Numbered from the stretch's first letter, positions 18,347 to 29,421 are shown. The stretch is 64,000 bases of DNA from Nitrincola schmidtii (GCF_008973715.1 NZ_WBOL01000002.1:62001-126000); one strand, 5' to 3'. Numbers and translations are program-made. Notes: a model not told the origin generated them from the sequence alone.

Positions 18347-18366
18347 GTTGGTGTGAACCTTACAAG

Positions 18367-18395
18367 TGGGGCGATTGCCGCCCCATTTTTCGTTT
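18367..18395 (+). terminator. GC-rich hairpin between guaB and guaA
   Basis: Stem TGGGGCG (18367-18373) with CGCCCCA (18379-18385) and loop ATTGC, followed by TTTTT, CG and TTTT. This is a classical intrinsic terminator. It lies 65 bases before guaA, so guaA needs read-through or its own promoter; it may set a guaB:guaA ratio. Confidence 0.85.
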
Positions 18396-18459
18396 TAAAG
18401 ATGTCTGATCACAGCGGAAATTGAGACAGTGATCGGACCGTTTGCTGGAGAAAGCAACA

Positions 18460-20040
18460 ATGAGTCAAGATATTCACGCTCAACGAATCCTGATTCTGGA
18501 TTTCGGATCTCAGTATACTCAGTTGATCGCTCGTCGTGTCAGGGAAATCGGCGTGTACAGCGAAATCCATCCTTGGGATATGACCCCAGAAGCCATCCGC
18601 GAATTTGCTCCTAAGGGTATTATTCTTGCAGGGGGTCCGGAATCTGTAACTGAGCTGGACTCTCCGCGTGCACCGCAAGAAGTGTTTGAGATGGGAATAC
18701 CCTTGTTGGGTATTTGCTACGGCATGCAAACCATGGCTGAGCAGCTCGGTGGTAAAGTAGAAACCTCTGAAAAGCGTGAATTTGGCTATGCACGAGTTAA
18801 ACTGGCCGATAGCCCAAGCCGTTTACTGGAAGGCATAGAAGATCATATTGCCAATAATGGTGCTCTGTCGTTAGATGTGTGGATGAGCCATGGCGACAAG
18901 GTGACGGTTATTCCTGAAGGCTTCCATATTATCGCTTCCACTGAGTCAGCACCGATTGCTGCCATGTGCGACCCTAAGCGAAATTTTTATGCCGTTCAGT
19001 TCCATCCGGAAGTCACGCATACCAAGCAAGGCATGCGTATTTTAGATCGCTTTATTAAAGAGATTTCAGGTGCTGAAGCACTCTGGACTGCGCAAAATAT
19101 TATTGATGACCTGATTGCCAAAGTACGTGAGCAAGTTGGCGATAACAAAGTTTTATTAGGTCTTTCTGGCGGTGTTGATTCCTCTGTCGTAGCAGCTCTG
19201 CTTCACAAAGCGATGGGGGATCGTCTGACCTGCGTATTTGTCGATAACGGTTTGCTGCGTAAACATGAAGGCCATCAAGTGATGGAAATGTTCGCTAAGA
19301 ACATGGGTGTGCGTGTTATTCGTGTGGATGCTGAAGATCGTTTCTTGACGCGTTTGGCTGGTGAAGCTGAGCCTGAAGCAAAACGTAAAATTATTGGTAA
19401 CACCTTTATCGATGTTTTTGATGAAGAAGCGCAAAAGTTAACGGAATGTCGCTTCCTAGCTCAGGGAACCATCTACCCTGACGTTATCGAATCCGCTGCT
19501 TCTAAAACAGGTAAAGCTCACGTTATTAAGTCTCACCATAACGTGGGTGGACTGCCAGACGATATGAACTTTGAGCTGGTTGAGCCGCTACGTGAACTCT
19601 TTAAAGATGAAGTGCGCAAAATTGGTCTGGAACTAGGTTTGCCTTACGACATGGTCTACCGCCATCCTTTCCCAGGGCCAGGTTTAGGTGTTCGCATTCT
19701 GGGTGAAGTGAAGAAAGAATACGCTGATATTCTACGTGAAGCCGATGCAATCTTTATCGAAGAGTTGCACAAAGCGGATTGGTATCACAAAACCAGTCAG
19801 GCTTTCGCGGTCTTCCTGCCTGTCAAATCCGTTGGTGTTGTCGGTGATGGTCGCCGTTATGAATATGTGATCGCGCTCCGCGCTGTCGAAACCATCGACT
19901 TTATGACCGCTCGCTGGGCGCATCTGCCTTATGAGTTGCTGGAAACCGTTTCAGGACGAATCATTAACGAAGTCGCGAAAGTATCGCGAGTGACCTACGA
20001 TGTGTCGAGTAAGCCACCAGCTACCATTGAGTGGGAATGA
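18460..20040 (+). CDS. guaA: GMP synthase (glutamine-hydrolysing)
   Basis: GuaA aminates XMP to GMP using glutamine and ATP. It has 526 residues: a class I glutamine amidotransferase (Cys in [15 protein letters not shown], His and Glu in QFHPEVTHT), an ATP-pyrophosphatase domain with the P-loop LSGGVDSSV, and the C-terminal dimerisation domain ending PPATIEWE. The ATG at 18460 is chosen, with GGAG at 18447-18450; the in-frame TTG at 18442 has no family support. The tadA reading frame begins inside its 3' end. Confidence 0.98.
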   Translation: MSQDIHAQRILILDFGSQYTQLIARRVREIGVYSEIHPWDMTPEAIREFAPKGIILAGGPESVTELDSPRAPQEVFEMGIPLLGICYGMQTMAEQLGGKVETSEKREFGYARVKLADSPSRLLEGIEDHIANNGALSLDVWMSHGDKVTVIPEGFHIIASTESAPIAAMCDPKRNFYAVQFHPEVTHTKQGMRILDRFIKEISGAEALWTAQNIIDDLIAKVREQVGDNKVLLGLSGGVDSSVVAALLHKAMGDRLTCVFVDNGLLRKHEGHQVMEMFAKNMGVRVIRVDAEDRFLTRLAGEAEPEAKRKIIGNTFIDVFDEEAQKLTECRFLAQGTIYPDVIESAASKTGKAHVIKSHHNVGGLPDDMNFELVEPLRELFKDEVRKIGLELGLPYDMVYRHPFPGPGLGVRILGEVKKEYADILREADAIFIEELHKADWYHKTSQAFAVFLPVKSVGVVGDGRRYEYVIALRAVETIDFMTARWAHLPYELLETVSGRIINEVAKVSRVTYDVSSKPPATIEWE

Positions 20041-20527
20041 TTTTCTGATAACAGCAACTGAAAACGATAGCGTTTGGATGCTTCAGGCGCTTAACTTGGC
20101 TGCTCGTGCAGCTGAGTTAGGCGAGGTGCCAGTGGGCGCACTTGTGGTATTGAATGGAGAGGTCATAGGACAGGGGTACAATCAACCCATTGCTTCTCAT
20201 GACCCCTCCGCGCATGCGGAGATTATGGCGCTAAGGGATGCAGCGCAGCGCGTGGGTAATTATCGTTTACCAGAAGCTGAGCTCTATGTCACCTTGGAGC
20301 CCTGTATGATGTGCGCTGGCGCTATCGTTCATGCACGCATTGCTAGAGTCATTTATGGTGCTACTGAACCTAAAGCAGGTGCAGTTGATAGTCAATTAAA
20401 TAGCTTTTCACTGGTGCATATTAACCATCGCCCTCTAGTGACAAGTGGGGTATTGGCGGAAGCCTGCTCGCAACAGCTTAGTGATTTTTTTAAAGCGAGA
20501 AGGGCAGCAAAGCGTTCAAACCCTTAG
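20000..20527 (+). CDS. tadA: tRNA-specific adenosine-34 deaminase
   Basis: TadA converts A34 to inosine in the tRNA-Arg(ACG) wobble position. The zinc and catalytic motifs are [10 protein letters not shown] (His and Glu) and [14 protein letters not shown] (the two Cys). The start is uncertain. ATG 20000 overlaps guaA by 41 bases, TTG 20027 gives an N-terminus closer to the family, and ATG 20078 would cut into the first helix ([20 protein letters not shown]). None has a strong ribosome site. Translational coupling to guaA is likely. Confidence 0.92.
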   Translation: MCRVSHQLPLSGNDFLITATENDSVWMLQALNLAARAAELGEVPVGALVVLNGEVIGQGYNQPIASHDPSAHAEIMALRDAAQRVGNYRLPEAELYVTLEPCMMCAGAIVHARIARVIYGATEPKAGAVDSQLNSFSLVHINHRPLVTSGVLAEACSQQLSDFFKARRAAKRSNP

Positions 20528-20556
20528 CAAGCTTCGAAGGTTGGTGGGTTCTTGTG

Positions 20557-22056
20557 TTAGAGGCTAGGTGCAAAATTCCTAAGTACTTTTTCACTGATAT
20601 CGCGGAAGGCTTCAGCGCTTTCTGCTTGAAGAATTTGCTCAGCATTCTCCTCCTCTGAACTCAAACCTCCTAGTAGTTGTAGCTCCCACTCGAACACATC
20701 AATATATCGACGAATATTATCAACATAGCGAACAGGTTCGTGGCCTCGCGCATAGCCATGGCGGAGTTGAGTGTAATAACGCTCTTGCGCTAGCTTTGGT
20801 AGATGAGATCTCACATCTGCCCAGCGATCAGGGTTACCACCCAGTTGCTGGGTGAGTCGTCGAGCATCTTCTAAATGACCTAAGCCGACGTTATAAGCTG
20901 CTAACGCAAACCAAGTATGATCAGGTTCAGGTATTCTGTCCGGAATTCTTTGCTTCATGTTCAGAAGGTATTGAGCGCCACCCAGAATACTTTGTGCGGC
21001 ATCCGTTCTGTCTTCAACGCCAACTTCACTGGCAGCCGCATTGGTCAACATCATCACGCCACGAACTCCTGTGGGTGACACAGCCTTTGGATCCCAGTGA
21101 GACTCTTGATACCCCACTGCAGCCAGTAATGAAAGTTCAAAGCCAGTATTCTCTGATGCAAGCACGAAATAGGGAGCTAAGGACATGAATCTATCGTTCA
21201 AATGAGACCTAAAGGAAACGGTATCAAAATAGTTAAGTGGATTCTCTTGTGTGAAATATCGCTCTTCTAGATCAGCAATGAACACTTGTGTTGAAGGATC
21301 GGTAAAAAAGGCGTTTAGTGCCTGAGTTAATGAGTTATCGCGCTGTGGGTAAAGAATCCAGCTAACCGGAACGGGCTCTCCTAGCTCAAAAGCGAAACGT
21401 AAGCCCGGAAAGAAAGTACGTTGTGTTCCAAAAAAGAACTTATCTACCACGGCATAATCCAGTTCACCTTCATGGACCGCGCGGAGTATATCAATAGGAT
21501 CACGGTTTTCATCGGCCACAATCTCTAAGCCATTAATGTCTTGGCTCAGTTTAAGCAGTGTTTCTTGATGGCTGCTTCCTTGCACAACTCCTACCTTGCT
21601 GTTAGCAATATTCTTAATAGACTTCGGAGCGCGTCTGCCCTGCCGTTGACGGTAGATCAGTGCCGAACTGGTTTTTCGGTAAATAGGTCCGGTGTAAAAG
21701 TTATCTTGACGCTCGTCTGTCGCTAGAAGATTTGCCGCAGCTAGGTGAACACTGCGGTTATTCAGACTCTTAAATAAACTTTGATGATCTTGGCTGACCG
21801 TTAAGTCGAGCTCAACGCCAAGGTAGTCAGCAAAGGCCTGCGCAAGTTCATACTCGAATCCTGCCGGTTCTCCGCGTAAAAGATACCAAGACATAGGGTT
21901 GTTCAGCGTGGCAACACGAAGCTTACCCTGTCTCTCAATGAGAGACAGTTGGCTGTTGTAACTTAGACTGATCATCACTAATACGAAGATCAATCCCAGA
22001 AACAACACAGATAATAGAAGCTCCCTAAGGAAGTTTACTTTTTGTGTCGTTATCAT
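20557..22056 (-). CDS. mltF: membrane-bound lytic murein transglycosylase F
   Basis: MltF cleaves peptidoglycan glycan strands to 1,6-anhydromuramyl products. The 499-residue protein has an N-terminal hydrophobic segment (about 10-32), a periplasmic solute-binding-like domain (about 38-265, with the start GKLRVATLNNPMSWY), and a C-terminal SLT domain. The SLT catalytic Glu is in GYQESHWDPKAVSPTG, followed by ALAAYNVGLGHLEDAR. It is divergent from purL, the gammaproteobacterial tadA-mltF-purL order. Location: periplasmic side of an envelope membrane. Confidence 0.95.
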   Translation of the reverse strand: MITTQKVNFLRELLLSVLFLGLIFVLVMISLSYNSQLSLIERQGKLRVATLNNPMSWYLLRGEPAGFEYELAQAFADYLGVELDLTVSQDHQSLFKSLNNRSVHLAAANLLATDERQDNFYTGPIYRKTSSALIYRQRQGRRAPKSIKNIANSKVGVVQGSSHQETLLKLSQDINGLEIVADENRDPIDILRAVHEGELDYAVVDKFFFGTQRTFFPGLRFAFELGEPVPVSWILYPQRDNSLTQALNAFFTDPSTQVFIADLEERYFTQENPLNYFDTVSFRSHLNDRFMSLAPYFVLASENTGFELSLLAAVGYQESHWDPKAVSPTGVRGVMMLTNAAASEVGVEDRTDAAQSILGGAQYLLNMKQRIPDRIPEPDHTWFALAAYNVGLGHLEDARRLTQQLGGNPDRWADVRSHLPKLAQERYYTQLRHGYARGHEPVRYVDNIRRYIDVFEWELQLLGGLSSEEENAEQILQAESAEAFRDISEKVLRNFAPSL

Positions 22057-22163
22057 CGCTTTGCTTTTCTGGTATCGAGCACCCCTATTCGGGTAAACTA
22101 TACACTTAATTTCCCGCTGTTAATGCTTGAAAAGTCAGGCACCAAAAGAGGCTCGAAATCGAC

Positions 22164-25100
22164 ATGCTCGTTCTGCGTGGAGCACCTGCTCTCTCGACGT
22201 TTCGTCACGATAAGCTGTTATCAATTATTCAGGCTCAAGTATTACAGGTTAAAGGCCTGTATGCAGAGTTTGTTCACTTTGCCGATATTAAATCACCGCT
22301 CGACTCAGATTCTACCCATGTGCTTGATCGTATTTTAAGCTATGGACCTCAAGGTTGTGTTGAAAGTCCAGCCGGGCAGCTTTTTTTGGTCATCCCGCGT
22401 CCAGGAACCATATCGCCTTGGTCTAGTAAGGCGACAGATATCGCACACAACTGTGGGTTAGTGCAAATAAATCGAATAGAGCGTGGTTTAGCCTACTATA
22501 TTCAATCTGACTCTGCACTGAATCAAGCACAGAAAGATACCATTGCAGCATTACTTCACGACCGCATGACGCAGACAGTTGAAGATGACTTATCTGCTGC
22601 GCAGGCACTCTTTAGGCTGGAAACTCCTCGCACGCTGAATCATGTCGATGTGTTGCAGTTAGGTCGTAAGGCTTTAGAGGATGCAAACGTCGCACTAGGT
22701 TTGGCCTTAGCAGAAGATGAAATAGATTATCTGTTATCTAGCTTCCTCGACTTGAAGCGTAATCCAACCGATGTTGAGTTGATGATGTTTGCTCAAGCAA
22801 ACTCAGAGCATTGCCGCCATAAAATCTTTAATGCAAGTTGGGATATTGATGGTGAAAAGCAGGACAAATCGCTGTTTGCGATGATTCGTAACACCAACGA
22901 ATTAGCAGGTGATAATGTTCTTTCAGCCTACAAGGATAATGCTGCAGTTATCGCAGGTTCTGTCGCAGGTCGCTTTTTTCCAGATCCTGACACTGCCGAG
23001 TATGGCTACCATCAAGAACCTATCCATATCTTGATGAAAGTAGAAACTCATAACCATCCTACAGCAATAGCACCCCATCCCGGTGCGGCAACAGGTTCGG
23101 GTGGTGAAATCCGTGATGAAGGCGCCACCGGTAAAGGCGCAAAACCTAAAGCAGGTTTAACTGGTTTTACTGTTTCTGATCTAAATATTCCTGGTTTTGA
23201 ACAACCTTGGGAATCCAGCTATGGTAAACCTGAGCGAATTGTTACTGCTTTAGATATCATGTTAGAAGGCCCGATTGGCGGTGCAGCGTTTAATAATGAG
23301 TTTGGTCGTCCTAACCTGACCGGATATTTCCGTACCTTTGAGCAAAAGGTTGCAGGTGCCGCTGGTGAAGAGGTCAGAGGCTATCATAAACCCATTATGA
23401 TAGCGGGTGGCATGGGGAACATCCGTGCTGATCATGTCGAAAAAGGTGAAATCCCTGTCGGTGCTAAACTGATCTGTTTGGGTGGTCCTGCGATGCTGAT
23501 CGGTTTAGGTGGCGGTGCGGCTTCCTCTATGACTAGCGGTAGCTCTGCTGCAGACCTTGATTTTGCTTCCGTACAGCGAGATAACCCTGAATTAGAGCGT
23601 CGTTGCCAAGAAGTGATTGACCGCTGCTGGCAGTTAGGTGATCACAACCCTATTGCGTTTATCCATGATGTGGGTGCCGGCGGTCTGTCTAATGCTTTCC
23701 CTGAATTGGTGAAAGATGGTGGTCGAGGTGGTCGTTTTGAGTTACGCAATATCAACAACGATGAGCCAGGCCTGTCACCACTGGAAATCTGGTGTAATGA
23801 AGCACAAGAGCGTTATGTTTTAGCCGTCAATCCTGAAGATATGGCGCGCTTTGAGGTCATATGTCAGCGTGAGCGCTGTCCTTATGCAGTGGTAGGTGAA
23901 GCGACTGATGAGCAGCACTTGACCTTAAATGATCAGCATTTTGAAACCAAGCCCGTTGATTTGCCGATGAGTGTGTTGTTCGGCAAGCCGCCAAAAATGC
24001 ATCGGTCTGTTCAGCGGCAATCTTATGAAGTTCCAGAATTTGATGCATCAGATATCGATCTCGAAGAGGCGGTTGAGCGTGTTTTAAAGTTCCCAGCTGT
24101 TGCGTCAAAGTCGTTCCTGATCACAATCGGTGATCGAACAATTACCGGTTTGGTTGCTCGGGATCAAATGGTAGGTCCATGGCAAGTGCCTGTTGCCGAT
24201 TGCGCAGTGACGGCCGCATCCTTTGATACTTATGCGGGTGAGGCGATGGCCATGGGTGAGCGCACGCCGCTGGCCTTGATAGACTCTCCCGCTTCGGGTC
24301 GTATGGCTGTCGGTGAAACCCTGACCAATATTGCGGCAGCTCGTATTGCGGATATTCGTGATGTAAAACTATCAGCTAACTGGATGTGTGCAGCTGGGCA
24401 TCCGGGTGAAGATGAAAAGCTTTACGATACGGTGAAAGCGGTAGGCATGGAGCTATGTCCAGCACTAGGAATCACTATTCCGGTTGGTAAAGATTCTATG
24501 TCGATGCGTACCGTCTGGAAAGACGGTGATGAGTCGAAAAGTGTGACCTCTCCAATGTCATTGATAGTTTCTGGTTTTGCTCCAGTAACTGATATACGTA
24601 AAACCTTGACGCCGGAATTACAAACAGATCAGGGTGAAACAGATCTTTTGTTGATCGATTTGGGTGAAGGTCAAAACCGTTTAGGTTTATCGGCATTAGC
24701 GCAGGTATACAATAAAGTCGGTCAGCAAGTGCCTGATCTAGATGATCCTGCATTGATGAATGCCTTCTTCGCTGCGATTCAGGAGTTGAATGAGCAAGGC
24801 CTGTTGCTAGCCTATCATGACCGCTCTGATGGTGGTTTGTTAGCAACATTGACAGAGATGGCTTTCGCAGGTCGCTGTGGTGTGGATATTAACCTAGATA
24901 TGTTGGCGGCTAGTCCTGATGAAATACCAGCGGCATTATTCGCTGAAGAACTGGGTGCAGTCGTGCAAATTCATCGCGATTCAATTGCAACAGTACTTAA
25001 CGAACTCAATGCTGCCGGTTTAGGTGAGTGCGTTAGTGTCATCGGTAGTATCAATAAGGACGACACCATTAACTTCTACTTCGATGAAGAAGAGGTGTTT

Positions 25101-26066
25101 AGTGAAAGCCGTTCCTTGTTGCAAAGCTACTGGGCTGAAACCTCTTATCAGATTCAATCGCTGCGTGATAATCCTGAATGTGCTCAACAAGAGTTTGAGC
25201 AGATACAGGATAAAGAAGATCCAGGTCTGCATGTGGCGCTTAGCTACGATGTTAATGAAGACATTGCGGCACCGTTTATTGCTTCAGGCAAGCGTCCATC
25301 CATTGCCATTCTGCGTGAGCAGGGGGTGAACGGGCAGATCGAGATGGGTGCGGCTTTTGACAGGGCAGGTTTTGCCGCAGTAGATGTTCACATGAGTGAC
25401 ATTTTATCAGGTCGAGTGGAGCTAGAAAATTTCCAAGGGTTAGTAGCCTGTGGTGGGTTTTCTTATGGTGATGTTTTGGGTGCGGGTGAGGGTTGGGCGA
25501 AATCTGTGCTCTTCAATCACCGAGCGAGAGATCAGTTTGCTGCATTCTTTGAACGCCAGTCTACCTTTGCATTGGGTGTTTGTAATGGCTGTCAAATGAT
25601 GTCGAACCTGCATGAATTGATTCCGGGTGCAGAACATTGGCCACACTTCGTTCGTAATCAGTCAGAGCAGTTTGAAGCACGCGTTGCTATGGTTGAGGTT
25701 CAGTCAAGTGCGTCAATTTTCTTGAACGGTATGGCAGGCTCTAGAATGCCAATTGCCATTGCGCATGGCGAAGGTCGGGCTGAGTTTAAAAATGCTCAAC
25801 ATCTTCAAACACTCCAGCAGTCAGGTGATATTGCATTGCGTTATGTTGATACCCGTGGGCGAGTCACTGAACAGTATCCAGCTAACCCGAATGGTTCACC
25901 TGCTGGTATTGCGGGTGTAACAACGGCGGATGGTCGCGTTACGATTATGATGCCTCACCCAGAACGTATGTTTAGATCGGTTCAGCATTCTTGGAAGCCT
26001 GCCGATTGGAGTGAAGATGGCAGTTGGATGCGTATGTTTAGAAATGCACGTGCATGGCTAAAATAA
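22164..26066 (+). CDS. purL: phosphoribosylformylglycinamidine synthase
   Basis: PurL makes FGAM from FGAR, glutamine and ATP in purine synthesis. At 1300 residues it is the large single-chain form: an N-terminal PurS-like part, a linker, two AIRS-like halves (with [20 protein letters not shown] and ANSEHCRHK), and a C-terminal glutaminase with Cys in [14 protein letters not shown] and the His/Glu in MPHPERMFR. The N-terminus [11 protein letters not shown] fits the family, so ATG 22164 is taken. It ends ahead of a bidirectional terminator shared with the ompA-like gene. Confidence 0.98.
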   Translation: MLVLRGAPALSTFRHDKLLSIIQAQVLQVKGLYAEFVHFADIKSPLDSDSTHVLDRILSYGPQGCVESPAGQLFLVIPRPGTISPWSSKATDIAHNCGLVQINRIERGLAYYIQSDSALNQAQKDTIAALLHDRMTQTVEDDLSAAQALFRLETPRTLNHVDVLQLGRKALEDANVALGLALAEDEIDYLLSSFLDLKRNPTDVELMMFAQANSEHCRHKIFNASWDIDGEKQDKSLFAMIRNTNELAGDNVLSAYKDNAAVIAGSVAGRFFPDPDTAEYGYHQEPIHILMKVETHNHPTAIAPHPGAATGSGGEIRDEGATGKGAKPKAGLTGFTVSDLNIPGFEQPWESSYGKPERIVTALDIMLEGPIGGAAFNNEFGRPNLTGYFRTFEQKVAGAAGEEVRGYHKPIMIAGGMGNIRADHVEKGEIPVGAKLICLGGPAMLIGLGGGAASSMTSGSSAADLDFASVQRDNPELERRCQEVIDRCWQLGDHNPIAFIHDVGAGGLSNAFPELVKDGGRGGRFELRNINNDEPGLSPLEIWCNEAQERYVLAVNPEDMARFEVICQRERCPYAVVGEATDEQHLTLNDQHFETKPVDLPMSVLFGKPPKMHRSVQRQSYEVPEFDASDIDLEEAVERVLKFPAVASKSFLITIGDRTITGLVARDQMVGPWQVPVADCAVTAASFDTYAGEAMAMGERTPLALIDSPASGRMAVGETLTNIAAARIADIRDVKLSANWMCAAGHPGEDEKLYDTVKAVGMELCPALGITIPVGKDSMSMRTVWKDGDESKSVTSPMSLIVSGFAPVTDIRKTLTPELQTDQGETDLLLIDLGEGQNRLGLSALAQVYNKVGQQVPDLDDPALMNAFFAAIQELNEQGLLLAYHDRSDGGLLATLTEMAFAGRCGVDINLDMLAASPDEIPAALFAEELGAVVQIHRDSIATVLNELNAAGLGECVSVIGSINKDDTINFYFDEEEVFSESRSLLQSYWAETSYQIQSLRDNPECAQQEFEQIQDKEDPGLHVALSYDVNEDIAAPFIASGKRPSIAILREQGVNGQIEMGAAFDRAGFAAVDVHMSDILSGRVELENFQGLVACGGFSYGDVLGAGEGWAKSVLFNHRARDQFAAFFERQSTFALGVCNGCQMMSNLHELIPGAEHWPHFVRNQSEQFEARVAMVEVQSSASIFLNGMAGSRMPIAIAHGEGRAEFKNAQHLQTLQQSGDIALRYVDTRGRVTEQYPANPNGSPAGIAGVTTADGRVTIMMPHPERMFRSVQHSWKPADWSEDGSWMRMFRNARAWLK

Positions 26067-26190
26067 ATGGTGTTTTAGATTTTTTACTTAGTTAGTAAAG
26101 AGTCTTAATCAGTTCTGTGCCAAGGAAGGCACGCTTCGACTCATCGTAATCTAATGTCAGCATTGAGTAGTGTTAAAAGATAAAAACCAA

Positions 26191-26219
26191 AAAAAACCAA
26201 CCCGAAGGTTGGTTTTTTT
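26191..26219. terminator. bidirectional terminator between purL and the OmpA-like gene
   Basis: A-run, stem CCAACC (26197-26202), loop CGAA, stem GGTTGG (26207-26212), then seven T. The flanking A- and T-runs let it work for both convergent genes. The same stem is found in the terminator at 51702-51730. Confidence 0.9.
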
Positions 26220-26233
26220 ATATCTGTCAGTAA

Positions 26234-26827
26234 TTACTGAGCGCGACGAGTTCCAGTGATTTCAACGTCTACACGACGATCTGGACGCAAGCAAGCGATC
26301 AGTTCAGCACCACGACCAGAGCAGTTAGCTACTGGTGAACGGCTACCCATAGAGCTGGTAGACATTAGGCTTGGGTTAACGCCAGCATTTGCAAGTGCAG
26401 CAGCGACAGCATCAGCACGACGCTGAGACAAGCGATCGTTGTATGCAGCATTACCGATACGGTCAGCGTGACCCACTAGGTTGATGCTTTCAACGCTAGC
26501 TAAAGAACCAATGTGGTTAACGATAGTAGAGATATCACCAACACGAGTGCTGTCGAAATCAAAGTAAAGAGCGAATTTACGCTCAATTTCAGCTACTTCA
26601 GGAGCTGGAGCTGGAGCAGGTGCTGGAGCTGGTTCAGCTTGAGCAACATAGCCTGCGCATCCTGGAATTGCTTTATCAGCACTCCAAGAGGAAGTCTGCC
26701 AGCATTCACCGAAGCTTGTACGCCATACGGTGTCACTAGAGTTTACAGCATAGCCGGGTACCGAGGCCTGAACGGCAGAGAAGCCGAGAGTCATGGCCAG
26801 GCCGGCAGCGATAGCAATTTTCTTCAT
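26234..26827 (-). CDS. OmpA-family outer membrane / peptidoglycan-binding protein
   Basis: A 197-residue exported protein. Signal peptide KKIAIAAGLAMTLGFSAVQA with cleavage probably after AQA-like VQA. A short N-terminal region follows with a CWQTSSWS-type motif and two Cys, then an Ala-Pro linker, then an OmpA C-terminal domain (FALYFDFDSTRVGD, SINLVGHADRIGNAAYNDRLSQRRADAV). The OmpA domain binds peptidoglycan diaminopimelate, tethering the envelope. Three ATGs occur in a row (26833, 26830, 26827). The AAGG site at 26836-26839 best fits the last one or the middle one. A good promoter lies at 26941-26969. Confidence 0.88.
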   Translation of the reverse strand: MKKIAIAAGLAMTLGFSAVQASVPGYAVNSSDTVWRTSFGECWQTSSWSADKAIPGCAGYVAQAEPAPAPAPAPAPEVAEIERKFALYFDFDSTRVGDISTIVNHIGSLASVESINLVGHADRIGNAAYNDRLSQRRADAVAAALANAGVNPSLMSTSSMGSRSPVANCSGRGAELIACLRPDRRVDVEITGTRRAQ

Positions 26828-26940
26828 CATCATTTCCTTGTGCCAGGTTGGATGTAGGTCTTTTAGTTAAATTTCTCAGCTTAATTTAAGCATACTAAAG
26901 CTTAACCTAAGATAAACGTAGTGCCTAGTGATAACCCAAG

Positions 26941-26969
26941 TTATAACCAAACATTACCCTTATGGTCAA
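26941..26969 (-). promoter_or_regulatory. sigma-70 promoter of the OmpA-like gene
   Basis: On the minus strand, TTGACC (26969-26964), a 17-base spacer and TTATAA (26946-26941). It lies about 115 bases before the start codon, giving a leader of roughly 105 bases, typical of abundant outer-membrane protein messages. Confidence 0.65.
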
Positions 26970-27004
26970 GTTTTACACAGGTAGTATAGCAGAAATACAG
27001 TGGC

Positions 27005-27304
27005 TTAGGGCAATACCTTGCGGAAGGGTTTAACTGTAATTTTGTCATAAACGCCTGCTTTTACGAATGGATCAGTCTCTGCCCACCGCTTGGCATCCTC
27101 TAAGCTGGAAAACTCCGCCACAATTAAGCTTCCGCTAAACCCTGCTTCACCTGGATCTTCAGCGTCTATACTGGGATGGGGCCCCGCTAACAACAGGCGA
27201 CCTTCATTATTTAATTGCTTAATTCTTTCAAGGTGTTCTGGTCTAACTTCGAGTCTTTTCTCAAGGCTATTGGGTTTATCTTCTGCTATTACAGCGTAAA
27301 ACAT
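27005..27304 (-). CDS. YciI family protein
   Basis: A 99-residue ferredoxin-like fold protein of the YciI/DGPF group. It has the core pattern KRLEVRPEHLERIKQL, GRLLLAGPHP and the C-terminal AKRWAETDPFVKAGVYDKITVKPF, in which the DPF(V)KAG motif is diagnostic. The His in GPHP and the Asp in DPF form the putative active site. The biochemical function is not established for this family. The ATG at 27304 has an AGGAGAT-like site upstream. Confidence 0.88.
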   Translation of the reverse strand: MFYAVIAEDKPNSLEKRLEVRPEHLERIKQLNNEGRLLLAGPHPSIDAEDPGEAGFSGSLIVAEFSSLEDAKRWAETDPFVKAGVYDKITVKPFRKVLP

Positions 27305-27442
27305 TTTTGCAATCTCCTAAATCAAGCGTAAGTGTGAAAGCTTAATTGATCATTAAGAGTATTTATAGTGAGTTAGGTTTATAATAAACGATATCATCAA
27401 TATTTACGTAATAAGATTGTTATCATTTTTTGGAGATGTTGC

Positions 27443-28303
27443 TTGCGTTACGACCTGCATTTACATAGTACGGCATCAGACGGCTCTCTTTCACCTGAGG
27501 AGTTGATGGTATTGTGCGCAGAAAAAGATTTGCAGTGTGTGGCGCTCACTGATCACGATACCCTTGCTGGTCTTCCCTTGGCTCGTAAAAAAGCTGAAGA
27601 GTTGGGTCTTAATTTAATTTCAGGGGTAGAGTTAAGTTGTGTATGGCGACGTCAAACGTTGCATCTATTAGCCATCGGTCTTGATGAGCATAGTGCTGAC
27701 ATAAACGCTTTTATGGCTGAGTTAGAAACTATTCGTCAGCAGAGAGCGGAAAAAATTGCTGATCGTTTAGTGAAAAAAGGAATAAGTGCTTCTATTTTGG
27801 AAAATGCACAAGCGATTGCGGGAAGTGTCAGCTTATGTCGTCCTCATTTTGCCAAAGCACTGGTTAAGATGGGATATGTGCGAAGTGTTCAGCATGCGTT
27901 TGATGTTTACTTAGGTCAGGGTAAGGTTGGTGATGTAAAAGCATTATGGCCAGATCTTGAAAAAGTGATTGCACTTGTAAAACAAGCGAGCGGATATACA
28001 ATTCTTGCTCATCCGACGAAATACAATATGACTTTTACACGTTTGCGCCTATTATTTGAAGAGCTGAAAAGCTTAGGTGTTGATGCAATAGAAGTCAGCT
28101 ACCCAGGCTTGAATCCAGATAAAGGGCGAGAGTTGTTGCGTTGGGTAAAGCATTATGAGTTTAAGGTGTCAGCGGGCAGTGATTTCCACTCGACGACCTC
28201 ACCTTGGACCTTGCCAGGTTGCTTTCCCGAAATAGAGTTAAATGAAAACCATATATTAAATTCGTTGCTATCTAATATGAATATAGAAGCTCGAATGAGT
28301 TGA
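27443..28303 (+). CDS. rnm: PHP-domain phosphoesterase, RNase AM (YciV/TrpH) family
   Basis: A 286-residue PHP metal-dependent phosphoesterase. The metal motifs are visible: DLHLHSTASDGSLSPEEL at the N-terminus, ALTDHDTLAG, GVELSC, ILAHPTKY and SAGSDFHS. The E. coli homologue removes 5' nucleotides during maturation of 5S and 23S rRNA and hydrolyses nucleoside 3',5'-bisphosphates (family knowledge). The start is TTG at 27443, with GGAGA 6 bases upstream; no in-frame ATG precedes DLHLHS. yciO follows 18 bp later, a conserved pairing. Confidence 0.9.
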   Translation: MRYDLHLHSTASDGSLSPEELMVLCAEKDLQCVALTDHDTLAGLPLARKKAEELGLNLISGVELSCVWRRQTLHLLAIGLDEHSADINAFMAELETIRQQRAEKIADRLVKKGISASILENAQAIAGSVSLCRPHFAKALVKMGYVRSVQHAFDVYLGQGKVGDVKALWPDLEKVIALVKQASGYTILAHPTKYNMTFTRLRLLFEELKSLGVDAIEVSYPGLNPDKGRELLRWVKHYEFKVSAGSDFHSTTSPWTLPGCFPEIELNENHILNSLLSNMNIEARMS

Positions 28304-28321
28304 TCGGTCGTGGAGGTCGAA

Positions 28322-28942
28322 GTGAGCCAGTTTTTTCAGATACATCCCGAAAATCCTCAAAAAAGATTAATTACGCAAGCAGTTGAAATTTTGAGATCCG
28401 GCGGTGTTATTGTTTACCCAACAGATTGTGCTTATGCCTTGGGGTGTACTTTAGAAAATAAAAAAGCTGTAGATCAAATAAAGTTGATACGTCGTCTGGA
28501 TGATAAACATAATTTTACCCTAGTTTGCGGTGATCTATCGGTTATCTCAACTTATGCCAAGGTCGATAATAGTGTTTATCGTTTACTAAAAGCGCATACA
28601 CCTGGAGCCTATACTTTTATTTTAAATGCAACCAGTGAAGTGCCAAGGCGTTTGCTTAACCCTAAAAGGAGAACGATAGGTATTCGAGTTCCAGCTAATC
28701 CTATTGTCGCTGCATTATTAGCAGAATTAGGAGAGCCAATAATGAGCACCTCACTTATATTGCCCGGTGAAGAGTTGCCTTTAACCGATCCTTATGACAT
28801 CCGAGATACATTGCAGCATCAAGTTGATTTAGTCATAGATGGTGGGTTTTGTGGTATGGAAGCAACCACCGTTGTTAATTTAACCAATGATGTACCTGAA
28901 GTAACACGAGAAGGTGCAGGTGATATTTCAACGTTTAGTTGA
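28322..28942 (+). CDS. yciO: YciO, Sua5/TsaC-family protein
   Basis: A 206-residue YrdC-domain protein of the YciO branch. It begins SQFFQIHPENPQKRLITQ, as in E. coli YciO, and has the nucleotide-binding pattern GGVIVYPTDCAYALGC, KHNFTLVC, and STSLILPG in place of the STSAN of true TsaC. The branch may have weak threonylcarbamoyl-adenylate synthase activity, and its role is debated. The start is GTG 28322, with GGAGG at 28312-28316 five bases away. The in-frame GTG at 28310 precedes this site and is unlikely. Confidence 0.9.
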   Translation: MSQFFQIHPENPQKRLITQAVEILRSGGVIVYPTDCAYALGCTLENKKAVDQIKLIRRLDDKHNFTLVCGDLSVISTYAKVDNSVYRLLKAHTPGAYTFILNATSEVPRRLLNPKRRTIGIRVPANPIVAALLAELGEPIMSTSLILPGEELPLTDPYDIRDTLQHQVDLVIDGGFCGMEATTVVNLTNDVPEVTREGAGDISTFS

Positions 28943-28950
28943 TGCTGGTT

Positions 28951-28980
28951 TTGATTATAAATATTGCAAAACTTTTATAA
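28951..28980 (+). promoter_or_regulatory. possible promoter of the H-NS family gene
   Basis: TTGATT (28951-28956), an 18-base AT-rich spacer and TTATAA (28975-28980), 45 bases before the start codon. The whole yciO-hns gap is strongly AT-rich, as often seen where H-NS binds its own promoter. Confidence 0.4.
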
Positions 28981-29025
28981 CTGAAGATAATAGTCCGGTC
29001 ATTAATATAAAGTGAGAATTTTAAA

Positions 29026-29421
29026 ATGTCTGAATTTGCAAAAACGCTTCTGCGTAAAAACTCTTTAAGAAAGCAATGTCAGGAACTTTCTGTTGCAGAT
29101 ATTGAAAAAGTCTTGACTGATTTGAGCGATATTCTGGAAGAACGTAGAGAAGAGGAAGCTCGTTTAGCTGCTGAAGAAAGTAAGCGCGTTGAAAAAATCG
29201 AGCAGATTCGTCAGGCAATGAAAGAAGCGGGTCTTGATATTTCTGACCTGTCTGATTTGGCTGAAGTCGCACCTAAGAAAACGGTAAAAGCTAAATATTA
29301 TATTGTTGATGATCAGGGTCAGCGCCATGAGTGGTCTGGTCGTGGAAGAACTCCTGTTGTATTTGCTGAATATATGCAAGCAAAGGGTATCAGTAAAGAT
29401 CAATTACCAAGCGCAGAGTAA
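29026..29421 (+). CDS. H-NS family nucleoid-associated protein
   Basis: A 131-residue H-NS-like protein. N-terminal residues 1-65 form a charged coiled-coil oligomerisation region (KVLTDLSDILEERREEEAR). The C-terminal DNA-binding part has the family core QRHEWSGRGRTPVVFAEYM, equivalent to the TWTGQGRTP loop of E. coli H-NS that enters AT-rich minor grooves. It would silence AT-rich or foreign DNA and shape the chromosome. It lies between yciO and rluB. It has an upstream AT-rich promoter and 49 bp to rluB. Confidence 0.9.
   Translation: MSEFAKTLLRKNSLRKQCQELSVADIEKVLTDLSDILEERREEEARLAAEESKRVEKIEQIRQAMKEAGLDISDLSDLAEVAPKKTVKAKYYIVDDQGQRHEWSGRGRTPVVFAEYMQAKGISKDQLPSAE

Noticed and set aside
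22042-22338. 98-codon plus-strand frame across the mltF/purL gap
   Set aside because: It overlaps the real purL start in another frame and has no protein-like features.
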